Source: Xenorhabdus cabanillasii
Lineage (GTDB): Bacteria; Pseudomonadota; Gammaproteobacteria; Enterobacterales; Enterobacteriaceae
Direction: 5' to 3'
Length of the DNA stretch: 64,000 bases
NCBI RefSeq assembly: GCF_003386665.1
Contig: NZ_QTUB01000001.1
Location: 3,968,001 to 4,032,000, forward strand
The position numbers and the translations under genes are program-made. The notes under the pieces are model-generated. The model saw nothing but the letters and a program-made list of their open reading frames with translations. It was not told the DNA's origin and searched no databases. Within the stretch, counting starts at the first letter, position 1, and every line of letters begins with the position of its first letter. Shown piece after piece: positions 19,910-30,752 of this stretch.

Positions 19910-20023
19910 GTTACTGAGGAGCTGTACGAAAAAATACCGGAGACTCTCGATGATCAGGTATTAGTTAAGACAGTGAAAGAGAGGGAAAATCAGTCCTTGG
20001 TTGATGCAGATCAATATTTATAA
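19910..20023 (+). pseudogene. coding-like relic in the position of ycbX
   Basis: A 37-codon frame without a start codon reads acidic and protein-like (VTEELYEKIPETLDDQVLVK ... LVDADQYL) and ends at TAA 20021. The C-terminal style LVDADxYL is reminiscent of small antitoxins, but I cannot assign a family. It could be chance. No other gene is visible in the 279-base rlmL-zapC gap. Confidence 0.15.
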
Positions 20024-20074
20024 GCTATAAAGTTAATTTGTGGTCTTCCTATAATACAATAACGTTAGATTACC

Positions 20075-20626
20075 TTAAATCACCTTGTCATATATAGGTG
20101 CCTGGGCGGGTTCAATATAAGGCATTAAACGATCATTCATTATTTTGATCGGATCGCAAAAATTCATCACGCGATCACCGAGATCTAATTTTTGCTGCAC
20201 TAATAAGCATACGCTGGCACTATCTCCAGCTTCAGCAACCATAAACAAAATTTCTGTTCCATCGTTTTGTAAACGCACCTGAACAATTTCTCCTTGTTCC
20301 GGTTTAGTAATTAAAGAAAAAACAGAAAAATACCAGCTTCTTGGCATTTGCGGTTTCATAAAGCGAAATGCAACTAATCCATTTAGCGCTAATTCAGCCC
20401 TGAGTTCTGGTGCAATATTAATGCGGCGGGAATATTCTTCGAAAGTATAATAAAGTGCTGCATCATCGACAGAAAAACAGCTTTCTTTCATCGTGGTTGC
20501 ATAAGTAGTTAACATTTTGGCAGGAAAGCGGGAACGAAAAACCATACCATTAGCAAGATCGAGCATGACACGATTATGCTCGGCATCAAAATACCAGTGC
20601 CACTGATCATCAGGTCTAATTCTCAT
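20075..20626 (-). CDS. zapC: cell-division protein ZapC
   Basis: ZapC bundles FtsZ protofilaments and stabilises the Z-ring. The 183-residue product (180 in E. coli) has the family N-terminus RPDDQWHWYFDAEHNRVMLD and the region FRSRFPAKMLTTYA. It lies upstream of rlmL and downstream of pyrD in the same order as E. coli (without ycbX). Together with sulA and matP it makes three division regulators within 15 kb. Confidence 0.93.
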   Translation of the reverse strand: MRIRPDDQWHWYFDAEHNRVMLDLANGMVFRSRFPAKMLTTYATTMKESCFSVDDAALYYTFEEYSRRINIAPELRAELALNGLVAFRFMKPQMPRSWYFSVFSLITKPEQGEIVQVRLQNDGTEILFMVAEAGDSASVCLLVQQKLDLGDRVMNFCDPIKIMNDRLMPYIEPAQAPIYDKVI

Positions 20627-20796
20627 TGGTTACCTTTTTATGCTCAAAATAGTTTACTTGTTTAAAAATAAACACCACCATCATGGAAATTCAAAAGAAT
20701 TGATAAAAGATTAGTCTGTCAGACAAAATATAGACGAATTGGGGGCAGAAATAAACCCCCAACATAAAACCTTCAACACAAGATTACAGCGAATAC

Positions 20797-21807
20797 TCAG
20801 ATATAATTGACAATATCTTTGATTAATTTTGGCCCTTTATAAATAAAACCAGAGAATATCTGAATCAATGAAGCTCCTGCTTCCATTTTTTCTCTGGCAG
20901 AAACCAGGGAGTCAATTCCACCAACACCAATAATTGGTATTTCACCTTTTAATTCCTGAGAAAGACGTCGAATAATCTCTGTGCTACGCAGTTGTACAGG
21001 GCGGCCACTCAAACCACCCGCCTGCTGATAGTGACTCAATCCTGCAATAATCTTTCTATCTAATGTGGTATTAGTCGCAATAACACCATCGATGTCATGG
21101 CGCATTAAACTATCTGCGATTTTTACTAATTCTTCTTCTGTCAGGTCTGGCGAAATTTTCACAGCAACAGGAACGTACTTTTGATATTTTTGTTGTAGTT
21201 CACTTTGTTTATTTTTAATCGCAGATAAGAGATCATCCAGTGCTTCACCATACTGTAATGTTCTCAGACCCGGTGTATTAGGTGAAGAGATATTAATCGT
21301 AATATAACCTGCATGAGGATAAACTTTATCCATACAAATTAAATAATCATCTTTACCATTTTCTACTGGTGTATCTTTATTTTTACCAATATTAATTCCG
21401 ATAATTCCGTCATATTTTGCTCTTTTGACATTCTCGACCAGATTATCAACGCCAAGATTATTAAAACCCATCCGATTAATAATGCCTTCCGCTTCAACAA
21501 CGCGGAATAACCTCGGCTTATCATTCCCGGCTTGTGGGCGTGGCGTTACTGTACCAATTTCAACAAAACCAAATCCCATTGCACCAAATGCATCAATGCA
21601 ATCACCATTCTTATCAAGACCAGCGGCTAAACCAAGAGGATTTTTAAATGACAATCCCATACAAGTGACGGGTTTAGTAGCAACTGATTGGCGGATGAGG
21701 AATTCGAAAGGAGTATCGGTAACAAGTTTAAGCTGGCGGAAAGTAAGTTCATGTGCTTGTTCCGGATCAAGCTGGAACAATGCCTTTTTTAGAAGAGAAT
21801 AATACAT
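20797..21807 (-). CDS. pyrD: dihydroorotate dehydrogenase (quinone) PyrD
   Basis: Class 2, membrane-associated dihydroorotate dehydrogenase, which oxidises dihydroorotate to orotate with quinone in pyrimidine synthesis. From ATG 21807 the protein is 336 aa, the E. coli length; AGGAG lies 5 bases upstream. The N-terminal helices ([20 protein letters not shown]) are the quinone/membrane-binding part. FMN and substrate residues are in [28 protein letters not shown] (with the catalytic Ser) and IIGVGGI. An ATG at 21825 would add six unconserved residues. Confidence 0.96.
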   Translation of the reverse strand: MYYSLLKKALFQLDPEQAHELTFRQLKLVTDTPFEFLIRQSVATKPVTCMGLSFKNPLGLAAGLDKNGDCIDAFGAMGFGFVEIGTVTPRPQAGNDKPRLFRVVEAEGIINRMGFNNLGVDNLVENVKRAKYDGIIGINIGKNKDTPVENGKDDYLICMDKVYPHAGYITINISSPNTPGLRTLQYGEALDDLLSAIKNKQSELQQKYQKYVPVAVKISPDLTEEELVKIADSLMRHDIDGVIATNTTLDRKIIAGLSHYQQAGGLSGRPVQLRSTEIIRRLSQELKGEIPIIGVGGIDSLVSAREKMEAGASLIQIFSGFIYKGPKLIKDIVNYI

Positions 21808-21980
21808 GTAATCTCCTGCAAGCATAATGACAGGTCATGGTGACAGTGAAATAAGCGCGGAGCATCTTAAAGAGATCCTGCCAAAATGTAAACGTAGCGA
21901 AGAAGATATTTTTCAGTGTATTTCTGTAATAACAAATTGCTATGTTAGCAAGTTATCGACAGAAGAAGATCTGAACAGCA

Positions 21981-22006
21981 AAATATCCTCCGGCTATTGC
22001 CGGAGG
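21981..22006 (-). terminator. pepN terminator
   Basis: Perfect 8-bp stem CCTCCGGC / GCCGGAGG with a 4-base loop, 14 bases after the pepN stop, followed on the minus strand by ATATTTT. Confidence 0.85.
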
Positions 22007-22019
22007 CAAATATGATAAC

Positions 22020-24638
22020 TCAGCTTTCAAGAGCCCTGGTGATTTTTTCAAACAGATCACCAGATAAGTTTTCCAGTTCTTTCAGCTCTTCTAAAGTAGC
22101 ACGCATCAGCGCCTGACGTTTTTCATCGTAACGTTTCAGACGAATCAATGGTTCAATCAAACGTGATGCCACTTGTGGATTCCGGCTGTTCAGGTCAGTC
22201 AATACTTCTTTCAGGAACTGATAACCACGCCCATCTTCAGCATGGAATGCTACTGCGTTATTGGCAAAGAAAGTTCTCAGCAACGAATAAACCCGGTTTG
22301 GATTACTCAGACTGAAAGAACGATGCTTCATCAGGCTACGAACTTTATCAAGTACATCAAACGCCGGGCTAGTGGCCTGAAGAATAAACCATTTATCCAT
22401 AACCAAACCATCTTGATGCCAACGTTGATCAAATTCATCCATCAGCTGATAACTACAAGGCAATTCTGCCGCCATCGCCGCAGATAACGCAGCAATAGTA
22501 TCCGTCATATTATCAGCCTGATAATATTGGGCTGCAATTAATTTATCTGCCAGTCCCTTATCTTCAATAAAGGCTAAATAATGCAGACAAATATTGCGTA
22601 ATGCACGTTTCGCAATATTCTGATGATCCACACGATATGTTCCTGTGTGAATATTATGATAAACAGCAGCGAACTCATCCGCCATTTCATTAGCCAGACT
22701 ACGCGTGATAGCATAAAGCACTTCATGGATAACCTGTGGATCAATCACCGTGAACAACTCTGCCATTTCATTTTCAGACGGCAGTGTCAGGATCAGGGCG
22801 GCCAAAGCAGGATCGATATCCTTATCCCACAATACCGCACGAAATGCATCAATCACATGTATTGGCAGCTCTATTAACTGAGATTGCTGATAGCGGGCAA
22901 CATTCAGTTTTACGTAATTAGCCAACAGCGCTTGTGCGGCATCCCAACGGGAAAACTCATTACGAGCATGCTTCATTAAGAACGCCAATTGGGTATCACT
23001 ATATGGATAATCCAGTTTCACTGGTGCCGAGAATTCACGTAATAAAGAAGGAATCGGCTGTGACGGAACATCATCAAATACAAATGATTGTTCTGCATTG
23101 ATAACATTCAGGACATGGTGAACCAACTGACCATCACGACACAGTGGGATTACCCGGCCATTCTCATCATACAACTCAATATCCAGTGGAATATGTAGTG
23201 GCAGTTTCTCTTTCTGATCGGCAGTTGGTGGTGTCATCTGACTGACATGCAGAGTATATTGCTGTTTTTCTGCATTGTATTCATCGCGGACAGTCACTAC
23301 CGGAGTACCGGATTGGCTGTACCAACGACGGAATAATGTCAAATCAACGTTTGAAGCATCTTCCATCGCCTGAACAAAATCATCACAGGTTGCTGCGCTA
23401 CCATCATGACGATGAATATAAAGCTGCATTCCCGCCTGAAATTGTTCCTCACCCAACAATGTATGGATCATTCGGATTACTTCCGAACCTTTCTCATAGA
23501 CTGTCAGCGTATAGAAATTATTCATCTCCATCACTTGATCAGGGCGGATAGGATGCGCCATTGGGCTGGCATCTTCAGCAAACTGCGCTGCGCGCATAAC
23601 ACGCACATTATTAATACGGTTAACAGAGCGTGAACCTAAATCAGAACTGAATTCCTGATCACGGAATACCGTCAACCCTTCTTTCAGACTCAACTGGAAC
23701 CAGTCACGGCAAGTGATCTTATTTCCCGTCCAGTTATGGAAATATTCATGACCAATCACGGCTTCAATGCCGAGATAATCTTTGTCTGTTGCCGTTTCAG
23801 TTTTAGCTAATACATATTTGGAGTTAAAGATATTCAGCCCTTTATTCTCCATCGCCCCCATATTGAAGAAATCAACAGCGACGATCATGTAAATATCAAG
23901 GTCATACTCCAACCCAAAGCGAGTCTCATCCCACTTCATGGAGTTTTTCAGTGATGTCATTGCCCAATCGGCACGATCCAAATTACCCCGGTCTACAAAC
24001 AGCTCCAGAGCAACTTCACGACCACTACGGGTAATAAAAGTATCATGCAAGACATCAAAATCCCCCGCCACCAACGCGAACAGATAAGAAGGTTTCGGGA
24101 ATGGGTCCTGCCATTTCACCCAATGGCGCCCATCATCAAGCTCTCCCCGCTCAACACGGTTACCATTAGACAATAAGAAAGGATATTTAGACTTATCTGC
24201 GGTAATACGGGTCGTAAAACGAGCCAGTACATCCGGTCTGTCCAGATAATAAGTAATGTTACGAAAACCTTCCGATTCACACTGCGTACACAGAGCATCC
24301 CCTGACACATACAGCCCTTCAAGTGCAGTGTTAGCAGATGGATGGTTTTCATTAACAATCTTCAGAATAAACTGCGCGGGTAATTGTTCTATGATTAATT
24401 TATCATCCTGCTCCTGATAATGTTCCCACGCTGTATTATTAATATGAATACTCTTCAGTGTGAGATTTTCCCCATCCAAAATGAGTGGTGTAATGTCATT
24501 AATCAGACGTTTTACCTGGCTGGTTGCCGTTACAGTTGTTTTATCTGCATCCAGAACAAAATCGAGATCAATATCTGTAATAGTGTAATCTGGCGCTTTA
24601 TAATCCAGACGATGTTTAACAAGCCGCTGTTGTGTCAT
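22020..24638 (-). CDS. pepN: aminopeptidase N
   Basis: Zinc M1 aminopeptidase, the main cytoplasmic aminopeptidase in E. coli. The 872-residue product (870 in E. coli) has the exopeptidase motif GAMEN (261-265), the zinc site HEYFHNW (297-303) with the third ligand Glu320 in LKEG, and the C-terminal helical superdomain. It is divergent from pncB; the E. coli ssu operon that lies beyond pepN is not present, so pyrD follows directly. Confidence 0.97.
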   Translation of the reverse strand: MTQQRLVKHRLDYKAPDYTITDIDLDFVLDADKTTVTATSQVKRLINDITPLILDGENLTLKSIHINNTAWEHYQEQDDKLIIEQLPAQFILKIVNENHPSANTALEGLYVSGDALCTQCESEGFRNITYYLDRPDVLARFTTRITADKSKYPFLLSNGNRVERGELDDGRHWVKWQDPFPKPSYLFALVAGDFDVLHDTFITRSGREVALELFVDRGNLDRADWAMTSLKNSMKWDETRFGLEYDLDIYMIVAVDFFNMGAMENKGLNIFNSKYVLAKTETATDKDYLGIEAVIGHEYFHNWTGNKITCRDWFQLSLKEGLTVFRDQEFSSDLGSRSVNRINNVRVMRAAQFAEDASPMAHPIRPDQVMEMNNFYTLTVYEKGSEVIRMIHTLLGEEQFQAGMQLYIHRHDGSAATCDDFVQAMEDASNVDLTLFRRWYSQSGTPVVTVRDEYNAEKQQYTLHVSQMTPPTADQKEKLPLHIPLDIELYDENGRVIPLCRDGQLVHHVLNVINAEQSFVFDDVPSQPIPSLLREFSAPVKLDYPYSDTQLAFLMKHARNEFSRWDAAQALLANYVKLNVARYQQSQLIELPIHVIDAFRAVLWDKDIDPALAALILTLPSENEMAELFTVIDPQVIHEVLYAITRSLANEMADEFAAVYHNIHTGTYRVDHQNIAKRALRNICLHYLAFIEDKGLADKLIAAQYYQADNMTDTIAALSAAMAAELPCSYQLMDEFDQRWHQDGLVMDKWFILQATSPAFDVLDKVRSLMKHRSFSLSNPNRVYSLLRTFFANNAVAFHAEDGRGYQFLKEVLTDLNSRNPQVASRLIEPLIRLKRYDEKRQALMRATLEELKELENLSGDLFEKITRALES

Positions 24639-24965
24639 AAGAAACCTTTTTCATTACTTGATTGAGAAGCTAACGCTGCCACAGAGATCCCACCCTTTCA
24701 ATCTTGAAATCTCTTTTTTTCGAATGTTAATCATTTATTAAATAAAGGTATAAATGATGTAACCAGAATATTGGTGCTTTTGTGCTAATTATCATCTCAT
24801 ATTGTATTTAACATGATATCATCTATAAATTGATCAACCTTAATCTCTATTGTCCGGAAAAATATATGTGATTATGTGGCTTTAATAACAAAATAATCGC
24901 GGTATACTCTTCCGACTTTATCGATTTAGCAGACACAAATGCTCCGCGAGGATGCTTGACGCGCC
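24639..24965. other. pepN-pncB divergent intergenic region
   Basis: No gene is visible in these 327 bases. A -10-like TATACT (24903-24908) with a weak TTTAAT 16 bases upstream could drive pncB. I saw no clear NadR box. A five-codon frame ATG CTT GAC GCG CCA TGA (24952-24969) overlaps the pncB start codon. Confidence 0.4.
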
Positions 24966-26180
24966 ATGACTTTAGACGCTACCCCGATTATCAAATCACT
25001 GCTTGACACTGATGCTTATAAATTTCATATGCAGCAAGCAGTGTACCACCATTACAACGATATTCCTGTTGTTGCAGAATTTCGTTGTCGTGGTGATGAG
25101 CTACTCGGTGAATATGCCGAGGAATTACGTCATCAAATTAATATGATGGCTGATTTAGCCCTGACAGAACGCGAAGCTGAATATCTTTCCAGTTTACCGT
25201 TCTTTAAACAAGATTATCTGGACTGGTTCAAAACTTTTCGTTTTAACTCAGAACAGGTCGACGTTTCTGTTACTGATAAGGGACAGTTAGCTATCAGAAT
25301 TTCAGGTTTATGGCGTGACGTTATTCTATGGGAAGTCCCACTGCTTGCCTTAATTAGTGAACTGGTTCACCGTCACCGTTCTCCTGAAATAAAACCAGAA
25401 GTGGCTGTCAGTCAGCTCAGAAAATTAATCGAGCTGTTCCATCAAGACGCTACAGCAGAAAATATCGATTTGTCCGGTTTCAAATTGATGGATTTCGGCA
25501 CTCGTCGCCGTTTTTCATATGAAGTGCAGTATGCCATCGTCAAGGAGCTGAAAGAGAGCTTCCCTTATCTGATTGGCACCAGTAACTACCAACTGGCACA
25601 ACAGCTGGATCTGGCACCTCTCGGCACACAAGCTCATGAGTGGTTTCAAGCACATCAACAAATCAGCCCTGAACTTGCCAACAGCCAGCGGGCAGCATTA
25701 CAGACTTGGTTGAATGAATATCCAGAGCAGTTAGGCATTGCCCTGACCGATTGCATTACGATGGATGCATTCCTGCGGGATTTTGATAAATCCCTCGCTA
25801 CTGCTTATATCGGCCTGCGCCATGACTCCGGTGACCCAATCGAATGGGGTGAAAAAGCGATTGCACACTATCAATCTCTGGGTATCGATCCACTGACCAA
25901 AACGTTGGTCTTTTCGGACAGTCTGGATCTGCAAAAATCACTGGCTCTCTATCAACATTTTTACAAGCGAATCAATGTCATGTTTGGCATTGGCACACGG
26001 TTGACCTGTAATATTCCGGGCATAAAACCGCTGAATATTGTGATTAAACTTGTTGAATGCAATGGTAAACCAGTGGCTAAGCTATCTGACAGCCCCGGCA
26101 AAACCATTTGTGAAGATGTTGAATTTGTCAACAGATTACGCAGAGCGTTTGATATACCGGAAATGAAAAAAGCCGTGTAG
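24966..26180 (+). CDS. pncB: nicotinate phosphoribosyltransferase PncB
   Basis: PncB makes nicotinate mononucleotide from nicotinate and PRPP in NAD salvage. The 404-residue product matches E. coli PncB (400 aa): [32 protein letters not shown] (with the His/Arg region of the active site), [20 protein letters not shown], and [16 protein letters not shown]. The start ATG 24966 is the only in-frame candidate because a stop lies 9 bases upstream; the nearest GAGG is 14 bases away, so initiation is unusual. It leads towards asnS, as in E. coli. Confidence 0.96.
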   Translation: MTLDATPIIKSLLDTDAYKFHMQQAVYHHYNDIPVVAEFRCRGDELLGEYAEELRHQINMMADLALTEREAEYLSSLPFFKQDYLDWFKTFRFNSEQVDVSVTDKGQLAIRISGLWRDVILWEVPLLALISELVHRHRSPEIKPEVAVSQLRKLIELFHQDATAENIDLSGFKLMDFGTRRRFSYEVQYAIVKELKESFPYLIGTSNYQLAQQLDLAPLGTQAHEWFQAHQQISPELANSQRAALQTWLNEYPEQLGIALTDCITMDAFLRDFDKSLATAYIGLRHDSGDPIEWGEKAIAHYQSLGIDPLTKTLVFSDSLDLQKSLALYQHFYKRINVMFGIGTRLTCNIPGIKPLNIVIKLVECNGKPVAKLSDSPGKTICEDVEFVNRLRRAFDIPEMKKAV

Positions 26181-26242
26181 TTTCCGGTATGGTTTCTACT
26201 GATTGTTTCCGGTATAACCTGACACATTCCGGTTATGCCGGG
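26154..26242. repeat. set of inverted repeats at the pncB 3' end
   Basis: ATACCGGAAA (26154-26163) inside the last pncB codons can pair with TTTCCGGTAT at 26181-26190 or with its exact copy at 26206-26215; the second copy is also part of CCGGTATAACC, which can pair with GGTTATGCCGG. The options are mutually exclusive. This may act as a terminator or processing structure. Confidence 0.5.
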
Positions 26243-26404
26243 AAGAAAAATAACTTTTCTCTTTATTTCCCCGTTAATCCCCTTAATTTCTGCTTGTTTC
26301 CTGTGAGATGACAAGTAAGATAAGGAGCCATAGTGTCGTTTGACACTATTTACAATAAATCTAATTAACTATTTCACTATTATATATAAAGAAGAGAGAA
26401 ATTT

Positions 26405-27805
26405 ATGAGCGTAGCGCCTGTAGTCGATGTACTGCAAGGCCGTGTTCCGGTTGGCAACGAAGTCACCGTCCGCGGCTGGGTACGTACAAGGAGAGATTCT
26501 AAAGCTGGTATCTCATTCCTGGCCGTCCATGACGGTTCCTGCTTTAATCCATTACAGGCCGTCGTTAATAATAATTTACCTAATTACCAGGATGAAGTTC
26601 TGAATCTGACTACTGGCTGCTCTGTGGAAGTGACTGGCACAGTAGTAGAATCACAAGGTAAAGGCCAGAGTTTCGAACTGCAAGCAACCAAAATAGTTGT
26701 TGTTGGTATGGTGGAAGATCCTGATACATATCCAATGGCGGCGAAACGCCACAGCATTGAATATCTGCGTGAAGTGGCCCACCTCCGCCCACGTACCAAC
26801 CTGATTGGCGCAGTTGCTCGTGTTCGTCACACTCTGGCACAAGCTCTGCATCGTTTCTATCATGAGAAAGGTTTCTTTTGGGTATCTTCTCCCTTGATCA
26901 CTGCTTCAGATACCGAAGGTGCGGGTGAAATGTTCCGCGTTTCCACTTTGGATCTGCAAAACCTGCCACTGACGGATAAAGGTGACGTTGATTTCAGTAA
27001 AGATTTCTTTGGACGTGAAGCCTTCCTGACAGTATCTGGTCAGCTGAACGGTGAAGCCTATGCCTGTGCATTGAGTAAAGTCTACACCTTCGGGCCGACT
27101 TTCCGTGCTGAAAACTCCAATACCAGCCGCCATCTGGCTGAGTTCTGGATGCTTGAGCCAGAAGTCGCTTTTGCCGATCTGAACGATATCGCCAAACTTG
27201 CTGAAGAAATGCTGAAATATGTCTTCAAGGCAGCGTTGGCAGAACGTGCTGATGATCTGGCGTTCTTTGCAGAACGTGTTGACAGCGAAGTCATTACCCG
27301 ACTGGAAAAATTTGTTGACTCAGACTTTGTTCAGTTGGATTACACTGATGCCATTGAAATTCTGGAAAACTGTGGTCATCAATTCGAAAACCCTGTTTAC
27401 TGGGGTGTTGATTTGGCATCTGAACATGAACGCTATCTGGCAGAGAAGCACTTTGGTGCGCCAGTTATCATGAAAAACTATCCGAAAGACATCAAAGCCT
27501 TTTACATGCGCATGAATGAAGATGGCAAAACTGTTGCTGCAATGGATGTTCTGGCGCCGGGCATTGGTGAAATTATTGGTGGTTCCCAACGTGAAGAGCG
27601 TCTGGACATGCTGGATAAACGCATGGAAGAAATGGAACTGAATAAAGAAGATTACTGGTGGTATCGTGATCTGCGCCGTTATGGCACCGTTCCTCATTCT
27701 GGTTTCGGTCTGGGATTTGAACGTCTGGTGGCTTATGTTACTGGTGTATCAAATGTACGCGATGTTATCCCATTCCCACGGACACCAAGAAACGCAAGTT
27801 TCTAA
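26405..27805 (+). CDS. asnS: asparaginyl-tRNA synthetase
   Basis: Class IIb aminoacyl-tRNA synthetase charging tRNA-Asn. The 466-residue product has the same length as in E. coli. The N-terminal OB-fold ([20 protein letters not shown]) is followed by the class II core: motif 2 region [21 protein letters not shown] and motif 3 [20 protein letters not shown] lies 8 bases before ATG 26405. A strong terminator follows. It lies between pncB and the porin gene, as in E. coli. Confidence 0.97.
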   Translation: MSVAPVVDVLQGRVPVGNEVTVRGWVRTRRDSKAGISFLAVHDGSCFNPLQAVVNNNLPNYQDEVLNLTTGCSVEVTGTVVESQGKGQSFELQATKIVVVGMVEDPDTYPMAAKRHSIEYLREVAHLRPRTNLIGAVARVRHTLAQALHRFYHEKGFFWVSSPLITASDTEGAGEMFRVSTLDLQNLPLTDKGDVDFSKDFFGREAFLTVSGQLNGEAYACALSKVYTFGPTFRAENSNTSRHLAEFWMLEPEVAFADLNDIAKLAEEMLKYVFKAALAERADDLAFFAERVDSEVITRLEKFVDSDFVQLDYTDAIEILENCGHQFENPVYWGVDLASEHERYLAEKHFGAPVIMKNYPKDIKAFYMRMNEDGKTVAAMDVLAPGIGEIIGGSQREERLDMLDKRMEEMELNKEDYWWYRDLRRYGTVPHSGFGLGFERLVAYVTGVSNVRDVIPFPRTPRNASF

Positions 27806-27843
27806 TGAATCAGATTAATAAATGAGCAAAATTTAATCCTAAG

Positions 27844-27869
27844 AAAAGCCAGCATTTGCTGGCTTTTTT
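27844..27869 (+). terminator. asnS terminator
   Basis: Stem AAAAGCCAGC / GCTGGCTTTT with loop ATTT and a run of six T, 38 bases after the asnS stop. Confidence 0.92.
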
Positions 27870-27904
27870 CACTCTATGGCGTAAACAGCGCAAAAAAAGT
27901 TCCT

Positions 27905-28111
27905 TGACATTTACAATTTGAAATATCTATTTTCATTTTGTTACTAATTTTGTGCTTTTGTAGCATTTTGAAGGTGGATAAAACCTATAACCAATGGAAC
28001 ACTGAGCGCAGATTAATAAGACACTTGATACCCATAAATAGTTCCAAAAACTTTATTGTTCTGTTTCTGGCAGTAACAGATGTCTGAATAACACCAATGA
28101 GGGTAATAATA
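27905..28111 (+). promoter_or_regulatory. porin upstream region with OmpR-like sites
   Basis: AT-rich tandem blocks TTTACAATTTGAAATATCTA (27910-27929), TTTCATTTTGTTACTAATTT (27931-27950) and TTTTGTAGCATTTTGAAG resemble the E. coli ompF OmpR-binding array. Further down, ATAGTTCCAAAAACTTTATTG resembles the E. coli ompF promoter, and the leader ends in ATGAGGGTAATAATA as in E. coli. The OmpR assignment rests on visual similarity. Confidence 0.55.
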
Positions 28112-29215
28112 ATGAAGCGCAATATTCTTGCAGTGGTAATTCCAACTTTGCTGGTTGCTGGTACAGCAAACGCAGCCGAAATTTTCAACAAAGACGGTAA
28201 CAAACTGGATCTGTACGGTAAAGTAGATGTGCGTCATCAGTTATCTGATAAAAGAAGCGGTGAAGATGGTGATGCTTCTTACGCTCGTATCGGCATCAAA
28301 GGCGAAACTCAGATCACTGATCAACTGACTGGTTTCGGTCGTTGGGAATACAACCTGAAAGCTCACACTGAAGAAGGTAATCAAGAAACTGCTACTCGTC
28401 TGGCTTTCGCTGGTTTGAAATTCGCTAACTACGGTTCACTGGATTACGGTCGTAACTATGGCGTAAACTACGACATTAACGCATGGACTGACGTACTGCC
28501 AGTTTTTGGTGGTGACTCCATGGCTAAGACTGATAACTATATGACTGGCCGTGCTACTAGCCTGCTGACCTACCGTAACACTGACTTCTTTGGTCTGGTT
28601 GATGGTCTGAACTTTGCTCTGCAATATCAGGGTCAAAACAGCACTCGTACTAAAAACAAACGCAATGATGATAAAGCAAACGGTGATGGTTACGGTCTAG
28701 CTGTTACTTATAACATAGTTGACGGTCTCACTGTTGGTAGTTCTTACGCTAACTCTACTCGCGCAAATAACCAATGGAATACTGGCTATGCTCACGGCAA
28801 ACGTGCTGAAGCATGGAACATTGGTGCTAAATACGATGCTAACAATGTATATCTGGCAGCAATGTACGGCGAAACCCGTAATATGACCTCTGGTTCAGCA
28901 AAAATTGGTGGCGTAGCATACAAAGGTACTGCTAATAAGACTCAAAATGTCGAATTGGTTGCACAATATCTGTTCAGCGACTTCGGTTTGAAACCATCTC
29001 TGGCTTATGTCCAATCTAAAGGTAAAGAGCTGGGTGAAGACAAAAAACATTACAACGCAGACTTGATTAAATACGTTTCTGTAGGTACTTACTACTACTT
29101 TAACAAAAACCTGTCTACTTATGTTGATTACAAAATCAACCTGCTGGACAAAAACAAAGGTGGCAATGCAAACGCTCGCAACGTATTCGGTGTTGGCCTG
29201 ACTTATCAGTTCTAA
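28112..29215 (+). CDS. ompF: OmpF/OmpC-family trimeric porin
   Basis: General diffusion porin, 367 aa. Signal peptide [21 protein letters not shown] is followed by [18 protein letters not shown], the usual first strands of enterobacterial porins, loop L3 with the PVFGGDSM segment, and the C-terminal GLTYQF ending in Phe needed for outer-membrane assembly. ATG 28112 is chosen over ATG 28097 because it begins the signal peptide and AGGG lies 8 bases upstream. Position between asnS and aspC equals that of E. coli ompF; Xenorhabdus calls its equivalent OpnP. The exact porin subtype cannot be told from sequence alone. Confidence 0.93.
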   Translation: MKRNILAVVIPTLLVAGTANAAEIFNKDGNKLDLYGKVDVRHQLSDKRSGEDGDASYARIGIKGETQITDQLTGFGRWEYNLKAHTEEGNQETATRLAFAGLKFANYGSLDYGRNYGVNYDINAWTDVLPVFGGDSMAKTDNYMTGRATSLLTYRNTDFFGLVDGLNFALQYQGQNSTRTKNKRNDDKANGDGYGLAVTYNIVDGLTVGSSYANSTRANNQWNTGYAHGKRAEAWNIGAKYDANNVYLAAMYGETRNMTSGSAKIGGVAYKGTANKTQNVELVAQYLFSDFGLKPSLAYVQSKGKELGEDKKHYNADLIKYVSVGTYYYFNKNLSTYVDYKINLLDKNKGGNANARNVFGVGLTYQF

Positions 29216-29264
29216 TCACTTGCTGATAAACTGTTTAGCGAAAAGTCAAACATATTTATCTCAG

Positions 29265-29295
29265 AAAAGCAGCGCTCCGGCGCTGCTTTTTGTAT
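29265..29295 (+). terminator. porin terminator
   Basis: Perfect 10-bp stem AAAAGCAGCG / CGCTGCTTTT with loop CTCCGG and a following TTGTATTTT, 49 bases after the porin stop. Confidence 0.92.
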
Positions 29296-29458
29296 TTTAT
29301 TCCACTGTTTTTATTAACGATTTTCTTCACTCCGTAAACTACTTCACAAGATTTTATTCTTTTTACTACAAGTGGTTGGCAAATGAGTTCCTTAAGGTTA
29401 CCCTGAGCAACGTATAAGTTATTTTGGGCTTAACTCTCCAAATTTTGGAATTGAAAAA

Positions 29459-30649
29459 ATGTTTGAGAAAATCACAGCAGCGCCTGCCGACCCCATTCTT
29501 GGTTTAGCGGATAGTTTTAAAGCAGATCCCCGCGAAAATAAAATCAACCTGGGTATTGGTGTCTACAAAGATGAAACCGGTAAAACCCCTGTTCTGACCA
29601 CCGTTAAAAAAGCAGAAAAATTCCTGCTGGAAAATGAAACCACTAAAAATTATCTGGCAATTAGCGGATTACCGGAATTTGGTCGTGTAACTCAAGAACT
29701 GCTCTTCGGCAACACCAGCGCCATCGTTACTGAAAATCGCGCCCGTACTGTACAAAGCCCAGGCGGAACAGGTGCACTGCGTATTGCCGCTGATTTTATT
29801 GCTAAACAAACCAATGCCAAACGTGTTTGGATCAGCAACCCGACCTGGCCAAACCATAAAGGTGTTTTCGCCAGCGCAGGTTTAGAGATCCGCGAATACA
29901 ACTATTACGATGCAAAAAAACACACACTGGATTTCGAAGGTATGCTGGCAAGTCTGTCTGAAGCACAGGCAGGTGATGTTGTTCTGTTGCATGGCTGCTG
30001 CCATAACCCAACCGGTATTGATCCAACTGCTGAACAGTGGCAGAAACTGGCAGATTTATCTGCGGCAAATGGCTGGTTGCCTGTATTCGATTTCGCTTAT
30101 CAGGGCTTTGCCAAAGGTCTGGATGAAGACGCTGAAGGTCTGCGCATTTTTGCCAAAAATCACCATGAACTGCTCGTTGCCAGCTCTTACTCCAAAAACT
30201 TCGGCCTGTACAATGAGCGTGTAGGTGCTTGCACCATCGTTGCAGCAGATAGTGACACCGCAGAAAAAGCATTCAGTCAGGCGAAATCTATTGTTCGTAC
30301 CAACTACTCTAACCCACCAGCGCATGGTGCATCTGTAGTAACAACCATTCTATCCAACGAAGAACTGAAAGCAGAATGGGTTCAGGAATTGGCAACAATG
30401 CGCGAACGTATTCAGCGTATGCGCCAGTTGTTTGTAAACACTTTGCAGGAAAAAGGGGCAAAACAAGATTTCAGTTTCATCATTGCTCAAAATGGTATGT
30501 TCTCATTTAGTGGTCTGACTAAAGAACAAGTTGAGCGCCTGCGTGAAGAATACGCCGTTTATGCGGTCAGCTCTGGTCGTATTAACGTAGCAGGCTTAAC
30601 ACTGGAGAACATGGTTCCTCTGTGTGAAGCTATCGTTGCTGTACTTTAA
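29459..30649 (+). CDS. aspC: aspartate aminotransferase AspC
   Basis: Class I PLP-dependent aminotransferase that interconverts aspartate and oxaloacetate with glutamate/2-oxoglutarate; 396 aa as in E. coli. The PLP lysine is in [16 protein letters not shown]; the substrate arginine region is near the C-terminus ([11 protein letters not shown]). PGGTGALR and [13 protein letters not shown] are the cofactor-binding blocks. GGAA precedes ATG 29459. It follows the porin and is closed by a very strong terminator. Confidence 0.97.
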   Translation: MFEKITAAPADPILGLADSFKADPRENKINLGIGVYKDETGKTPVLTTVKKAEKFLLENETTKNYLAISGLPEFGRVTQELLFGNTSAIVTENRARTVQSPGGTGALRIAADFIAKQTNAKRVWISNPTWPNHKGVFASAGLEIREYNYYDAKKHTLDFEGMLASLSEAQAGDVVLLHGCCHNPTGIDPTAEQWQKLADLSAANGWLPVFDFAYQGFAKGLDEDAEGLRIFAKNHHELLVASSYSKNFGLYNERVGACTIVAADSDTAEKAFSQAKSIVRTNYSNPPAHGASVVTTILSNEELKAEWVQELATMRERIQRMRQLFVNTLQEKGAKQDFSFIIAQNGMFSFSGLTKEQVERLREEYAVYAVSSGRINVAGLTLENMVPLCEAIVAVL

Positions 30650-30674
30650 CTTTCATGGTATATAAAGCATCCTG

Positions 30675-30712
30675 ATAATAAAGCCGCTTGTTTAGCGGCT
30701 TTATTATTTTTT
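30675..30712 (+). terminator. aspC terminator
   Basis: Perfect 14-bp stem ATAATAAAGCCGCT / AGCGGCTTTATTAT, loop TGTTT, then a run of T. The A-tract on the left arm makes it likely to work for the convergent gloC transcript as well. Confidence 0.93.
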
Positions 30713-30752
30713 ACCTCAAGATCCTCTGAGTCTGAAAGGTTATCGCTCAGCT

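Noticed and set aside
21827..22015. 62-codon plus-strand frame between pyrD and pepN
   Set aside because: It runs across the pepN terminator hairpin, lacks a ribosome site, and the peptide resembles nothing; both flanking genes are on the other strand.
26200..26310. 23-codon lipoprotein-like frame (MPGRKITFLF...) before asnS
   Set aside because: No ribosome site, and it begins inside the pncB 3' hairpin; composition is explained by AT-rich leader sequence.
29220..29417. 65-codon frame after the porin
   Set aside because: It passes straight through the strong porin terminator and has no ribosome site or recognisable content.
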